Made by a program: the position numbers and the translations under genes. This document shows positions 6,957 through 12,672 of a stretch of 14,601 bases of DNA, one piece after another; position 1 is the first letter of the stretch, and every line of letters begins with the position of its first letter. The notes under the pieces are model-generated. The model was not told the DNA's origin and searched no databases. It saw only the letters and a list, made by a program, of their open reading frames with translations. Origin of the DNA: Alphaproteobacteria bacterium (GTDB lineage Bacteria; Pseudomonadota; Alphaproteobacteria; ATCC43930; CGMCC-115725); the NCBI GenBank assembly GCA_030040495.1, contig JASHTP010000065.1, positions 1 through 14,601 of the forward strand, read 5' to 3'.

Positions 6957-7781
6957 TCATGCCGGCTTGCGCGCCCGGATATAGAGGTTCCAGCCGAGCC
7001 GGCGGGCGAAGAAGGAGCCGCTGCAGGGCGGCAGCACCGGCGCCAGCAGCCGCGCCAGCGGCGGCAGCAGCAGGAGCTGCTTCCAGCTGAGCTGATTGAG
7101 CGAAAAGCGGATGTCGGTGAATCCCCCGAGCAGCGCGCGCGCCTCGGCGCGGCTGTAGACCTTGGCCAGCGGGCAGGCCGCGCCGTCGTTCATGTTGAGC
7201 GCCTGCTGCAGGCTCTTGCCGCGGTAGCGCGGGTCGAGGCGCCGGCGCAGCGGCAGGAGGACGCGGTACTTCCAGCTGTCGCGGTGATAGAGCATCAGGA
7301 TGAGCTCGCCCCCCGGCCGCAGCACGCGCGCCGCTTCCGCCAGCATCGGCCGCGGATCCTCGACATGGTGCAGCACGCCCATCGAGCAGACGATGTCGAA
7401 GGCGGCGTCGGGATAGGGGATGGTGTCGCCGTCGGTGCGGCGGAACTCGCCGGCGAGCCCCTCCAGCGCGAAGCGCCGCCGCGACAGCGCCAGCGCGGTC
7501 TCGGTCAGATCGATGCCGCAGACGACGGCGCCGTGCCGGGCGTAGCGCGACAGCACGTAGCCGTTGCCGCAGCCGATATCGAGCACGCGCTTGCCCGCGC
7601 CTTGCTCATAGCCGTGGATGCGGTTGGAGAAGTCGTAGGGCTCGCACTCGTCGGCCTCGCGCAGCCGGTCGAACGCGGCGAAGAAGGCGGCGCTGCCGGG
7701 CTCGGCGACGATCGCCTCCGCCGCCACCGGATGCGCCTCCCAGAACGCGCGCACCTCGGCATTCGTCACCATGGCCGCCAT
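6957..7781 (-). CDS. Class I SAM-dependent methyltransferase
   Basis: A 274-aa protein with a clear Rossmann-type methyltransferase core (Methyltransf_11/25 type). Motif I is VLDIGCGNGY (66-75), the acidic post-I residue is in GIDLTE (89-94), Asp118 fits the adenine-binding position, and FDIVCSMGVLHHVEDP (128-143) is motif II/post-II. VLRPGGEL (153-160) completes the core. The C-terminal 100 residues (about 170-274), with a Leu/Pro-rich stretch at 236-252, probably form the substrate cap or a membrane-peripheral segment. The ATG at 7781 is 8 nt after the DUF6494 stop; a second ATG three codons in (7772) is also possible. The acceptor (small molecule, lipid or quinone-like) cannot be read from the sequence. 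Confidence 0.85.
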   Translation of the reverse strand: MAAMVTNAEVRAFWEAHPVAAEAIVAEPGSAAFFAAFDRLREADECEPYDFSNRIHGYEQGAGKRVLDIGCGNGYVLSRYARHGAVVCGIDLTETALALSRRRFALEGLAGEFRRTDGDTIPYPDAAFDIVCSMGVLHHVEDPRPMLAEAARVLRPGGELILMLYHRDSWKYRVLLPLRRRLDPRYRGKSLQQALNMNDGAACPLAKVYSRAEARALLGGFTDIRFSLNQLSWKQLLLLPPLARLLAPVLPPCSGSFFARRLGWNLYIRARKPA

Positions 7782-7789
7782 GCTCGCGC

Positions 7790-7984
7790 TCAGCCGGTCT
7801 CGATCTCGCCGTCGATCTCGTGGCGCAGGCCGATCTCGGGAATCGAGAGCACGACCTTGGCCTGGAGCCGGCCGCCCGGCTTGGGCGCGTGCTTGCGCAC
7901 CGCCTGCTCGATCTCGCGCTGCGAGGTGACGCCGACGGTCTTGAGGAACTTGCGGATCGACATGTTGAAGCGATCTTCGTCCAT
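7790..7984 (-). CDS. DUF6494 family small protein, 64 aa
   Basis: A 64-aa protein beginning MDEDRFNMSIRKFLK, with TVGVTSQREIEQAV and a C-terminal LSIPEIGLRHEIDGEIETG; I recognise this as the DUF6494 pattern. The frame stays open for more than 1 kb upstream, but the ATG at 7984 is chosen for three reasons. It has GGGAG 7 nt upstream (plus coordinates 7992-7996). It sits 22 nt from a predicted transcription start. Family members start at this MxEDxFN motif. No membrane segment or metal motif is seen; the function is unknown. It is the first gene of the minus-strand unit, followed 8 nt later by the methyltransferase, and divergent from the dioxygenase operon. Confidence 0.82.
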   Translation of the reverse strand: MDEDRFNMSIRKFLKTVGVTSQREIEQAVRKHAPKPGGRLQAKVVLSIPEIGLRHEIDGEIETG

Positions 7985-8012
7985 GGTTTCGCTCCCGGCA
8001 GCTTCGTCCCGC

Positions 8013-8041
8013 ATCTTAGACGCCGCCGCCGGCCAATCCAA
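8013..8041 (-). promoter_or_regulatory. Candidate promoter of the DUF6494-methyltransferase-hydrolase unit
   Basis: Read on the minus strand, TTGGAT (8041-8036) and TAAGAT (8018-8013) are separated by exactly 17 bp. Transcription would start near 8006, giving a leader of about 22 nt that includes the GGGAG ribosome site of the DUF6494 gene. Its -35 box is 1 bp from the -35 box of the divergent promoter at 8043. Confidence 0.45.
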
Positions 8042-8042
8042 C

Positions 8043-8072
8043 TTGACCCGTGCGCGCCCGCCGGCCCATGCT
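8043..8072 (+). promoter_or_regulatory. Candidate promoter of the dioxygenase-COG4091-SDR operon
   Basis: TTGACC (8043-8048) and CATGCT (8067-8072) are spaced by 18 bp. The -35 matches the alphaproteobacterial TTGAC core well; the -10 is weaker. Transcription would start near 8079, with a leader of about 44 nt ending in the strong GGAGGAGGA ribosome site (8110-8118). Confidence 0.4.
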
Positions 8073-8122
8073 GGGGAAAAATGCGCCGGCGGCACCGCGC
8101 CGCGGCGCCGGAGGAGGACGTC

Positions 8123-8926
8123 ATGAAGCTCACCCCGGCCGAGATCGCCGAGTTCGAGGAGCAGGGCTATCTCTTCCTGCCGAGCGTCTTCACGCCGGCC
8201 GAGATGGATCTGCTCAATTCCGAGGTTCCCGGCATCTTCGCGACTGAGCGCGAGGAGGTGTGGCGCGAGAAGGACTCGGAGGCGCCGCGCACCGCCTTCT
8301 ACGTCCAGACCTGGAACGAGGTCTATGCCATCCTGGCGCGCCATCCGCGTCTCATCGAGCCCGGCATGCAGCTGCTCGGCTCCGACCGGCTCTATCTGCA
8401 TCAGTTCAAGATCAACGCCAAGGCGGCCTTCGACGGCGCGGTCTGGCAATGGCATCAGGACTACGCCACCTGGTACGCGGACGACGACATGCCGGCGCCG
8501 CGGGCGATGAACATCGCTCTTTTCCTCGCCGAGGCCAACGAGTTCAACGGGCCGCTGATGTTCATCCCGAGGAGCCACCGGCTCGGCCGGCTCGAGGCCG
8601 GGCACGACGTGACGACGACGAGCTATCCGCTCTGGACCGTCGACAATGCGACCATCACGCGGCTGGTGAAGGAAGGCGGCATCGTCGCGCCCAAAGGCCC
8701 GCCCGGCTCGATGCTGCTGTTCCACGGCAATCTCGTCCACGCCTCGGGCTCGAACCTGACGCCGTGGTCGCGCTGGATCGTCTATCTCTCGCTCAACCGC
8801 TGCGACAACGCGATCCGCCGCTTCAAGCGCCCGACCTGGATCGCCAACCGCGACTTCGCGCCGATCGAGCCGCTCTCCGACGATTGCCTTCTGCAATACG
8901 CAAGACGGCGCCAGGCGGTCGCCTGA
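8123..8926 (+). CDS. PhyH-family Fe(II)/2-oxoglutarate dioxygenase, EctD-like
   Basis: A 267-aa protein of the phytanoyl-CoA dioxygenase family, which hydroxylates a substrate while decarboxylating 2-oxoglutarate to succinate. The HxD pair is in WHQDYATWY (His111, Asp113), and the distal iron His is probably His206 in NLVHASGSNLTPWSRW. Arg217 then sits where EctD holds the 2-oxoglutarate carboxylate. The stretch ATWYADDDMP and NGPLMFIPRSH parallel ectoine hydroxylase signatures (ETWHxEDGMP, NGPLMxxPGSH), but the match is partial and no ectoine genes are nearby, so the substrate is unknown. The ATG at 8123 is fixed by GGAGGAGGA 4-5 nt upstream; the frame is open further upstream without a family match. 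The COG4091 gene starts 10 nt after the stop. Confidence 0.85.
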   Translation: MKLTPAEIAEFEEQGYLFLPSVFTPAEMDLLNSEVPGIFATEREEVWREKDSEAPRTAFYVQTWNEVYAILARHPRLIEPGMQLLGSDRLYLHQFKINAKAAFDGAVWQWHQDYATWYADDDMPAPRAMNIALFLAEANEFNGPLMFIPRSHRLGRLEAGHDVTTTSYPLWTVDNATITRLVKEGGIVAPKGPPGSMLLFHGNLVHASGSNLTPWSRWIVYLSLNRCDNAIRRFKRPTWIANRDFAPIEPLSDDCLLQYARRRQAVA

Positions 8927-8936
8927 GGAGAGACCC

Positions 8937-10319
8937 ATGAATCTCGCCCTGAAGCTCCGCCAGCGCGCGGAAGCCGGCAAGCCGGTGCGCGTCGGCCTGA
9001 TCGGCGCCGGCAAGTTCGGCTCGATGTTCCTGGCGCAGGCGCCGCGCACGCCGGGGCTCCATGTCGCCGGCATCGCCGATCTCTCGCCCGCGCGCGCCGC
9101 CGAGGCGCTGGCGCGCGTCGGCTGGGCGCCGGAGCGGCACGAGCCGCGTTCCGTCGACGAGGCGGTCAAGAGCGGCGGCACCTTCCTCACCGAGGATGCG
9201 GCGGCGATGATCGCGGCCCCCGGCATCGACGTGGTCATCGACGCCACCGGCCATCCGCCGTCCGGCATCCGCCACGCGCTGCTCTGCTGCGAGCAGCGCA
9301 AGCACATCGTCATGGTCAATGTCGAGGCCGACGTGCTCGCCGGGCCGCTGCTGGCGCGGCGCGCGGCCGAGGCCGGCATCGTCTATTCCATGGCCTATGG
9401 CGACCAGCCGGCGCTCATCGCCGAGCTGGTCGACTGGGCGCGCGCCGCCGGCTTCGACGTCGTGGCGGCCGGCAAAGGCACGAAATACCTGCCCGCCTAT
9501 CACGCCTCGACGCCCGACACGGTCTGGGGCCATTACGGGCTTTCGCCGGAAGCGGCTCGCCTCGGCGGGATGAATCCGCAGATGTTCAATTCCTTCCTCG
9601 ACGGCACCAAGTCGGCGATCGAGATGGCGGCGGTGGCGAACGCGACCGGGCTGCTGCCGGCCGAGGACGGTCTCGCCTTTCCGGCCTGCGGCGTCGACGA
9701 TCTGCCGCGCCTGTTGAAGCCGCGCGCCGAAGGCGGCGTGCTGGCGCAGAAAGGCCAGGTCGAGGTGATCTCCTCGCTCGAGCGCGACGGGCGGCCGGTG
9801 TTCCGCGATCTGCGCTGGGGCGTCTATGTCACCTTCGAGGCGCCGAGCGACTACGTCCGGCGCTGCTTTGCCGAATATGGGCTGGTCACCGATCCCGGCG
9901 GCCGCTATGCCGCGATGTACAAGCCCTATCATCTGATCGGCCTCGAGCTCGGCATCTCGGTGGCGAGCGCGGCCTTGCGCGGCGAGCCGACCGGCAGCGC
10001 CACCGGCTTCCGCGGCGACGCCGTCGCCACGGCGAAGCGCGATCTCGCCGCCGGCGAGACGCTCGACGGCGAAGGCGGCTACACCGTCTATGGCAAGCTG
10101 ATGCCGGCGCCGCGCTCGCTGGCGCTGGGCGCGCTGCCGATCGGCCTTGCCCACGGCGTCAGGCTTTCCTGCGCGGTCAAGGCGGGCGAGAGCGTGCGCT
10201 GGGCCGATGTCGCCTGCGACGAGCGCGAGCCGGCGGTGCAGGTGCGGCGCGAGATGGAGGCGCTGTTCCGCCGCGAATGGGGCAACCGGCCGGGCGAGAG
10301 GAGCGCCGCGGCGGAGTGA
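8937..10319 (+). CDS. COG4091 oxidoreductase: NAD(P)-binding Rossmann plus C-terminal SAF domain
   Basis: A 460-aa cytosolic protein of the family usually labelled predicted homoserine dehydrogenase with SAF domain. The nucleotide-binding loop is GLIGAGKFGSMF (20-31); VVIDATGHPPSG (99-110) and VNVEADVLAGPLL (127-139) follow, as in homoserine-dehydrogenase-like enzymes. The middle has AAGKGTKYLPAYH and GGMNPQMFNSFLDGTKSAIEM (short form 211-230), a conserved-looking catalytic region. Residues about 361-428 form the SAF-like tail. Some family members from Brucella and relatives (DRL) are alternative 1-deoxy-D-xylulose 5-phosphate reductoisomerases; most are uncharacterised. The start has GGAGAG just upstream. 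It lies between a dioxygenase and an SDR with which it overlaps by 4 nt, pointing to a shared pathway. Confidence 0.82.
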   Translation: MNLALKLRQRAEAGKPVRVGLIGAGKFGSMFLAQAPRTPGLHVAGIADLSPARAAEALARVGWAPERHEPRSVDEAVKSGGTFLTEDAAAMIAAPGIDVVIDATGHPPSGIRHALLCCEQRKHIVMVNVEADVLAGPLLARRAAEAGIVYSMAYGDQPALIAELVDWARAAGFDVVAAGKGTKYLPAYHASTPDTVWGHYGLSPEAARLGGMNPQMFNSFLDGTKSAIEMAAVANATGLLPAEDGLAFPACGVDDLPRLLKPRAEGGVLAQKGQVEVISSLERDGRPVFRDLRWGVYVTFEAPSDYVRRCFAEYGLVTDPGGRYAAMYKPYHLIGLELGISVASAALRGEPTGSATGFRGDAVATAKRDLAAGETLDGEGGYTVYGKLMPAPRSLALGALPIGLAHGVRLSCAVKAGESVRWADVACDEREPAVQVRREMEALFRREWGNRPGERSAAAE

Positions 10320-11065
10320 GCGGCAAGGTCCTGCTGGTCACCGGCGGCGGGCGTGGCATCGGCGCCGCCGTCTGTCGCCTCGCCGGCCGCCGCGGCTATG
10401 CGGTGGCGGTCAATTATCTCGGCAATGCCGCGGCGGCAGGCGCCGTGGTGCAGGAGATCGAGCGCGCCGGCGGCCGCGCCGCGGCGATCGCCGCCGACGT
10501 CGCGCAGGAGCCGGAGGTCGAGCGCCTCTTCGCCGAAGCCGAGCGGCGGCTCGGTCCGCTCACCCATCTCGTCAACAATGCCGGCATGACCGGGCGCTCG
10601 GGGCGGCTCGACGAGGTGCCGACTGCGACGCTCGAGGCGGTGTTCGATCTCAACATTCTCGGCGCCTTTCTCTGCGCCCGCGCTGCGGCACGGCGTCTCT
10701 CGACCCGGCACGGCGGCAAAGGCGGCGCCATCGTCAACATCTCCTCCGGCGCCGCGACCCTCGGCAGCCCCGGCGAGTGGGTGTGGTACGCCGCCTCCAA
10801 GGCGGCGGTCGACACGCTCACCATCGGCCTCGGCCGCGAGCTCGCCGGCGAAGGGGTGCGCGTCAATGCGGTGGCGCCCGGCCTCACCGACACCGAGCTG
10901 CATCTCTCCTCGGGCATCGAGGACCGCATCGGCAAGCTCGCGCCCGGCATCCCGATGGGCCGCGCCGCCGCCGCCGAGGAGATCGCCGAAGCGGTGCTGT
11001 TCCTGCTCTCCGACGCCGCTTCCTACATCACCGCCACCGTCCTGCGCGTCGCCGGCGGGCGCTAG
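10316..11065 (+). CDS. Short-chain dehydrogenase/reductase (SDR), FabG-like
   Basis: A 249-aa classical SDR that would oxidise or reduce an alcohol/ketone with NAD(P). TGGGRGIG (9-16) is the cofactor loop, NNAG is at 87-90, Ser144 in NISSG, and Tyr158/Lys162 in YAASK form the active site, with APGLTDTEL after it. The GTG start at 10316 overlaps the preceding TGA (GTGA), has GGCGGA upstream, and gives the standard MSGKVLLVTG N-terminus. An ATG at 10277 would add 13 residues lying inside the COG4091 gene and is less likely. An Asn in VNYLGN after strand 2 suggests NADP preference, as an inference. As last gene of the unit it may act on the hydroxylated product of the dioxygenase. A strong hairpin follows 3 nt after the stop. 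Confidence 0.9.
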   Translation: MSGKVLLVTGGGRGIGAAVCRLAGRRGYAVAVNYLGNAAAAGAVVQEIERAGGRAAAIAADVAQEPEVERLFAEAERRLGPLTHLVNNAGMTGRSGRLDEVPTATLEAVFDLNILGAFLCARAAARRLSTRHGGKGGAIVNISSGAATLGSPGEWVWYAASKAAVDTLTIGLGRELAGEGVRVNAVAPGLTDTELHLSSGIEDRIGKLAPGIPMGRAAAAEEIAEAVLFLLSDAASYITATVLRVAGGR

Positions 11066-11067
11066 GT

Positions 11068-11099
11068 CGCGGCGAGCTCGCGAAGCGAGCTCGTCCGCG
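11068..11099 (+). terminator. Very strong hairpin right after the SDR gene
   Basis: CGAGCTCGC (11073-11081), loop GAA, GCGAGCTCG (11085-11093) is a perfect 9-bp stem closed by a stable GCGAAGC-type loop. CGCGG (11068-11072) and CCGCG (11095-11099) add five pairs with one bulged T. It begins 2 nt after the stop codon. No T tract follows, so it may protect the mRNA end or need Rho, or be a repeat element. Confidence 0.5.
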
Positions 11100-11108
11100 G
11101 CGGCGACA

Positions 11109-11128
11109 GCGCTTGCGCCAGCAAGCGC
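11109..11128. repeat. Second perfect hairpin (8-bp stem)
   Basis: GCGCTTGC (11109-11116), loop GCCA, GCAAGCGC (11121-11128). It stands 9 nt after the larger hairpin. Two tandem strong stems after a gene end resemble a palindromic intergenic element more than one simple terminator. Confidence 0.5.
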
Positions 11129-11231
11129 GAGAGCCGCACCGGTCCGGCGAGCCGCCGCCGCCAAGGGGTCCCGTGGTAGCATCGCTTATCGCGCTCTTTG
11201 ACATGGTGAAAGCAAGACCGCCGCGGCGGAC

Positions 11232-11320
11232 TACGCCAGTGGGGTAGGGCGAAAAAATTTCATTGGGGTACGCCATTGGCGTAGGCCCCTCCCGGCGGAA
11301 AACCGTGTGCCAGTGGCGTA
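11232..11320. repeat. Three 15-bp palindromes with exact 37-bp period (operator-like array)
   Basis: Copies are TACGCCAGTGGGGTA (11232-11246), TACGCCATTGGCGTA (11269-11283, perfect arms about a central T) and TGTGCCAGTGGCGTA (11306-11320). Their centres are 11239, 11276 and 11313, each 37 bp apart. An extra half site TGGGGTA lies at 11264-11270. The 22 bp between copies are not alike, and an A-tract (AAAAAATTT, 11252-11260) lies between copies 1 and 2. Similarity is confined to the dyad, which suggests cooperative binding by a dimeric regulator, about 100-185 bp upstream of zapE. No known regulator is recognised. Confidence 0.6.
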
Positions 11321-11336
11321 CCGGGATCCCCGCCGC

Positions 11337-11352
11337 CGTTTCCCGTGAAACA
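11337..11352. promoter_or_regulatory. Candidate parS (ParB/Spo0J) site
   Basis: CGTTTCCCGTGAAACA matches the parS consensus TGTTTCACGTGAAACA at 14 of 16 positions; the right half GTGAAACA is perfect. Changes are at positions 1 and 7. It lies inside a larger inverted repeat, CGCCGCCG (11331-11338) with CGGCGGCG (11354-11361), so a hairpin is the main alternative explanation. No parA or parB gene is in the window. Confidence 0.4.
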
Positions 11353-11374
11353 TCGGCGGCGCCGGCCCCGCCTC

Positions 11375-11403
11375 TTTTGCGCACCGGCCGGATTCTCTAT
11401 ATC
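11375..11403 (+). promoter_or_regulatory. Candidate zapE promoter giving a very short leader
   Basis: TTTTGC (11375-11380) and TATATC (11398-11403) are 17 bp apart. A start near 11410 would leave fewer than 10 nt before the ATG at 11418, and no Shine-Dalgarno is visible there. A GATTC (GANTC) methylation site at 11391-11395 lies just upstream of the -10. Confidence 0.35.
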
Positions 11404-11417
11404 ACACCGGCCCGCTC

Positions 11418-12569
11418 ATGCCGCTGCCGAACCTTCCCGCCCAGCCCGCAGCCTCTCCGCCCGCGCCGACCGACGGTCCCTTGGCGCAGTATCGCGCGCG
11501 CCTGGAGAGCGGCGAGCTGCTGCCCGCCGGCGCGCAGCGGCTTGCCGTCGACAAGCTGCAGAGCCTCTGGCGCGCGCTCAGCAGGTACAAGCCCAACAAT
11601 GGCGAGCAGGGCTGGCGCGCGCGCCTCGGCCTGGCGCCGGCGAGCCCGCAGCCGCCGATGGGGCTCTACATTTTCGGCGGCGTCGGCCGCGGCAAGAGCA
11701 TGCTCATGGACATGTTCTTCGCCAGCGCGCCGGTGGCGCTGAAGCGGCGCGTCCATTTCTACGCCTTCATGCTCGAAGTGCACGAGCGCATCCACGCGCG
11801 CCGCGCCAAGAAGGGCGATCCGATCGGCCCGGTCGCGCGGGCGATCGCCAAGGAGGCGACGCTGCTCTGCTTCGACGAGTTCCAGGTCACCGACATCGCC
11901 GACGCGATGATCCTAAGCCGGCTCTTCGCCGCGCTGTTCGAGGCCGGAGTCGTCGTCGTCGCCACCTCGAACCGCGCGCCCGACGATCTCTACAAGGACG
12001 GGCTGCAGCGCGAGCGCTTCCTGCCCTTCATCGATCTCCTCAAGGAGAAGCTCGACATCCTCGAGCTCGATGACGGCCGCGATTATCGCCTGGTGCGCTT
12101 CGCCGGCCGCCAGGCCTATTTCACGCCGGCCGACGACGGAGCCTATCGTGCGCTCGAGCGCGCCTTCGCCGATCTCACCGACAACGCCTCGGCGGCGAGC
12201 AAGACGCTGCTGGTGCAGGCGCGCTTCGTCATCGTGCCGCGCGCCGCCAAGAATGTCGCCTGGTTCTCCTTCGCCGAGCTGTGCGGCGAGGCGCACGGGC
12301 CGGCCGACTACCTGGCGCTGTGCCAGACCTTTCACACCTTCGTCGTCGAAGCCATCCCGCGCCTCGGCCGCAACCGGCGCAACGAGGCCAAGCGCTTCCA
12401 GATCTTCATCGACACGCTCTACGAGGCGCGCGGCAACCTCGTCTGCTCGGCCGAGGTGCCGCCGCAGCTGCTCTACACCGAAGGCGACGGCACCTTCGAG
12501 TTCCAGCGCACGGTCTCGCGGCTCATCGAGATGCAGACCGAGGACTATATCGCCGGCAGGCGCGGGTAG
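11418..12569 (+). CDS. zapE: ZapE/AFG1-family ATPase
   Basis: A 383-aa AAA+-like P-loop ATPase of the AFG1/ZapE family. Bacterial members associate with the division apparatus and mitochondrial ones with respiratory-chain quality control. Walker A is GGVGRGKS (87-94), Walker B is LLCFDEF (149-155; Asp153, Glu154), followed by QVTDIADAMILSRLF. VVATSNRAPDDLY (180-192) holds the sensor Asn. The C-terminal part (WFSFAELCGEAHGPADYL, RRNEAKRFQIFIDTLYE) is typical of the family. The N-terminal 20 residues are Pro/Ala-rich and variable; the ATG at 11418 is the first plausible start, although it lacks a Shine-Dalgarno. It stands immediately before mdh, a placement frequent in alphaproteobacteria, but a separate mdh promoter is likely. 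Confidence 0.93.
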   Translation: MPLPNLPAQPAASPPAPTDGPLAQYRARLESGELLPAGAQRLAVDKLQSLWRALSRYKPNNGEQGWRARLGLAPASPQPPMGLYIFGGVGRGKSMLMDMFFASAPVALKRRVHFYAFMLEVHERIHARRAKKGDPIGPVARAIAKEATLLCFDEFQVTDIADAMILSRLFAALFEAGVVVVATSNRAPDDLYKDGLQRERFLPFIDLLKEKLDILELDDGRDYRLVRFAGRQAYFTPADDGAYRALERAFADLTDNASAASKTLLVQARFVIVPRAAKNVAWFSFAELCGEAHGPADYLALCQTFHTFVVEAIPRLGRNRRNEAKRFQIFIDTLYEARGNLVCSAEVPPQLLYTEGDGTFEFQRTVSRLIEMQTEDYIAGRRG

Positions 12570-12604
12570 GGGCGCGCTCAAATTTTGTGCAGCCGCGGCG
12601 GCGC

Positions 12605-12633
12605 TTGCCCCCGCCGGCAATTCGGAGTAAGAC
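12605..12633 (+). promoter_or_regulatory. Candidate mdh promoter
   Basis: TTGCCC (12605-12610) and TAAGAC (12628-12633) are spaced by 17 bp in the 103-bp zapE-mdh gap. The arrangement resembles the minus-strand promoter at 8013-8041 (TTGGAT, 17 bp, TAAGAT). The start would be near 12640, and AAGAGG (12661-12666) lies 6 nt before the mdh ATG. Confidence 0.4.
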
Positions 12634-12672
12634 GCGGCCGAACCCGATATTCCCCAGACGAAGAGGTCGCGG

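Noticed and set aside
8123..8926. Ectoine hydroxylase (ectD)
   Set aside because: The motifs are only partly like EctD (WHQDYATWY rather than the strict WHSDFETWH type) and ectABC are absent, so a substrate-specific name is not justified.
7985..9379. Extended minus-strand frame upstream of the DUF6494 start
   Set aside because: It crosses the divergent promoter region and the dioxygenase and COG4091 genes; the family-like N-terminus and Shine-Dalgarno at 7984 fix the true start.
11198..11203. A perfect TTGACA -35 box upstream of the palindrome array
   Set aside because: The 16-18 bp downstream positions are CCGCGG-like, with nothing resembling a -10, so no promoter is called.
11232..11320. 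The 37-bp periodic motif as a CRISPR array
   Set aside because: The repeats are only 15 bp and diverged, intervals are 22 bp, there are three copies and no cas genes.
5211..11417. A recently transferred genomic island
   Set aside because: No integrase, transposase, tRNA or direct-repeat boundary is seen, and base composition and codon use look like the flanking TCA genes.
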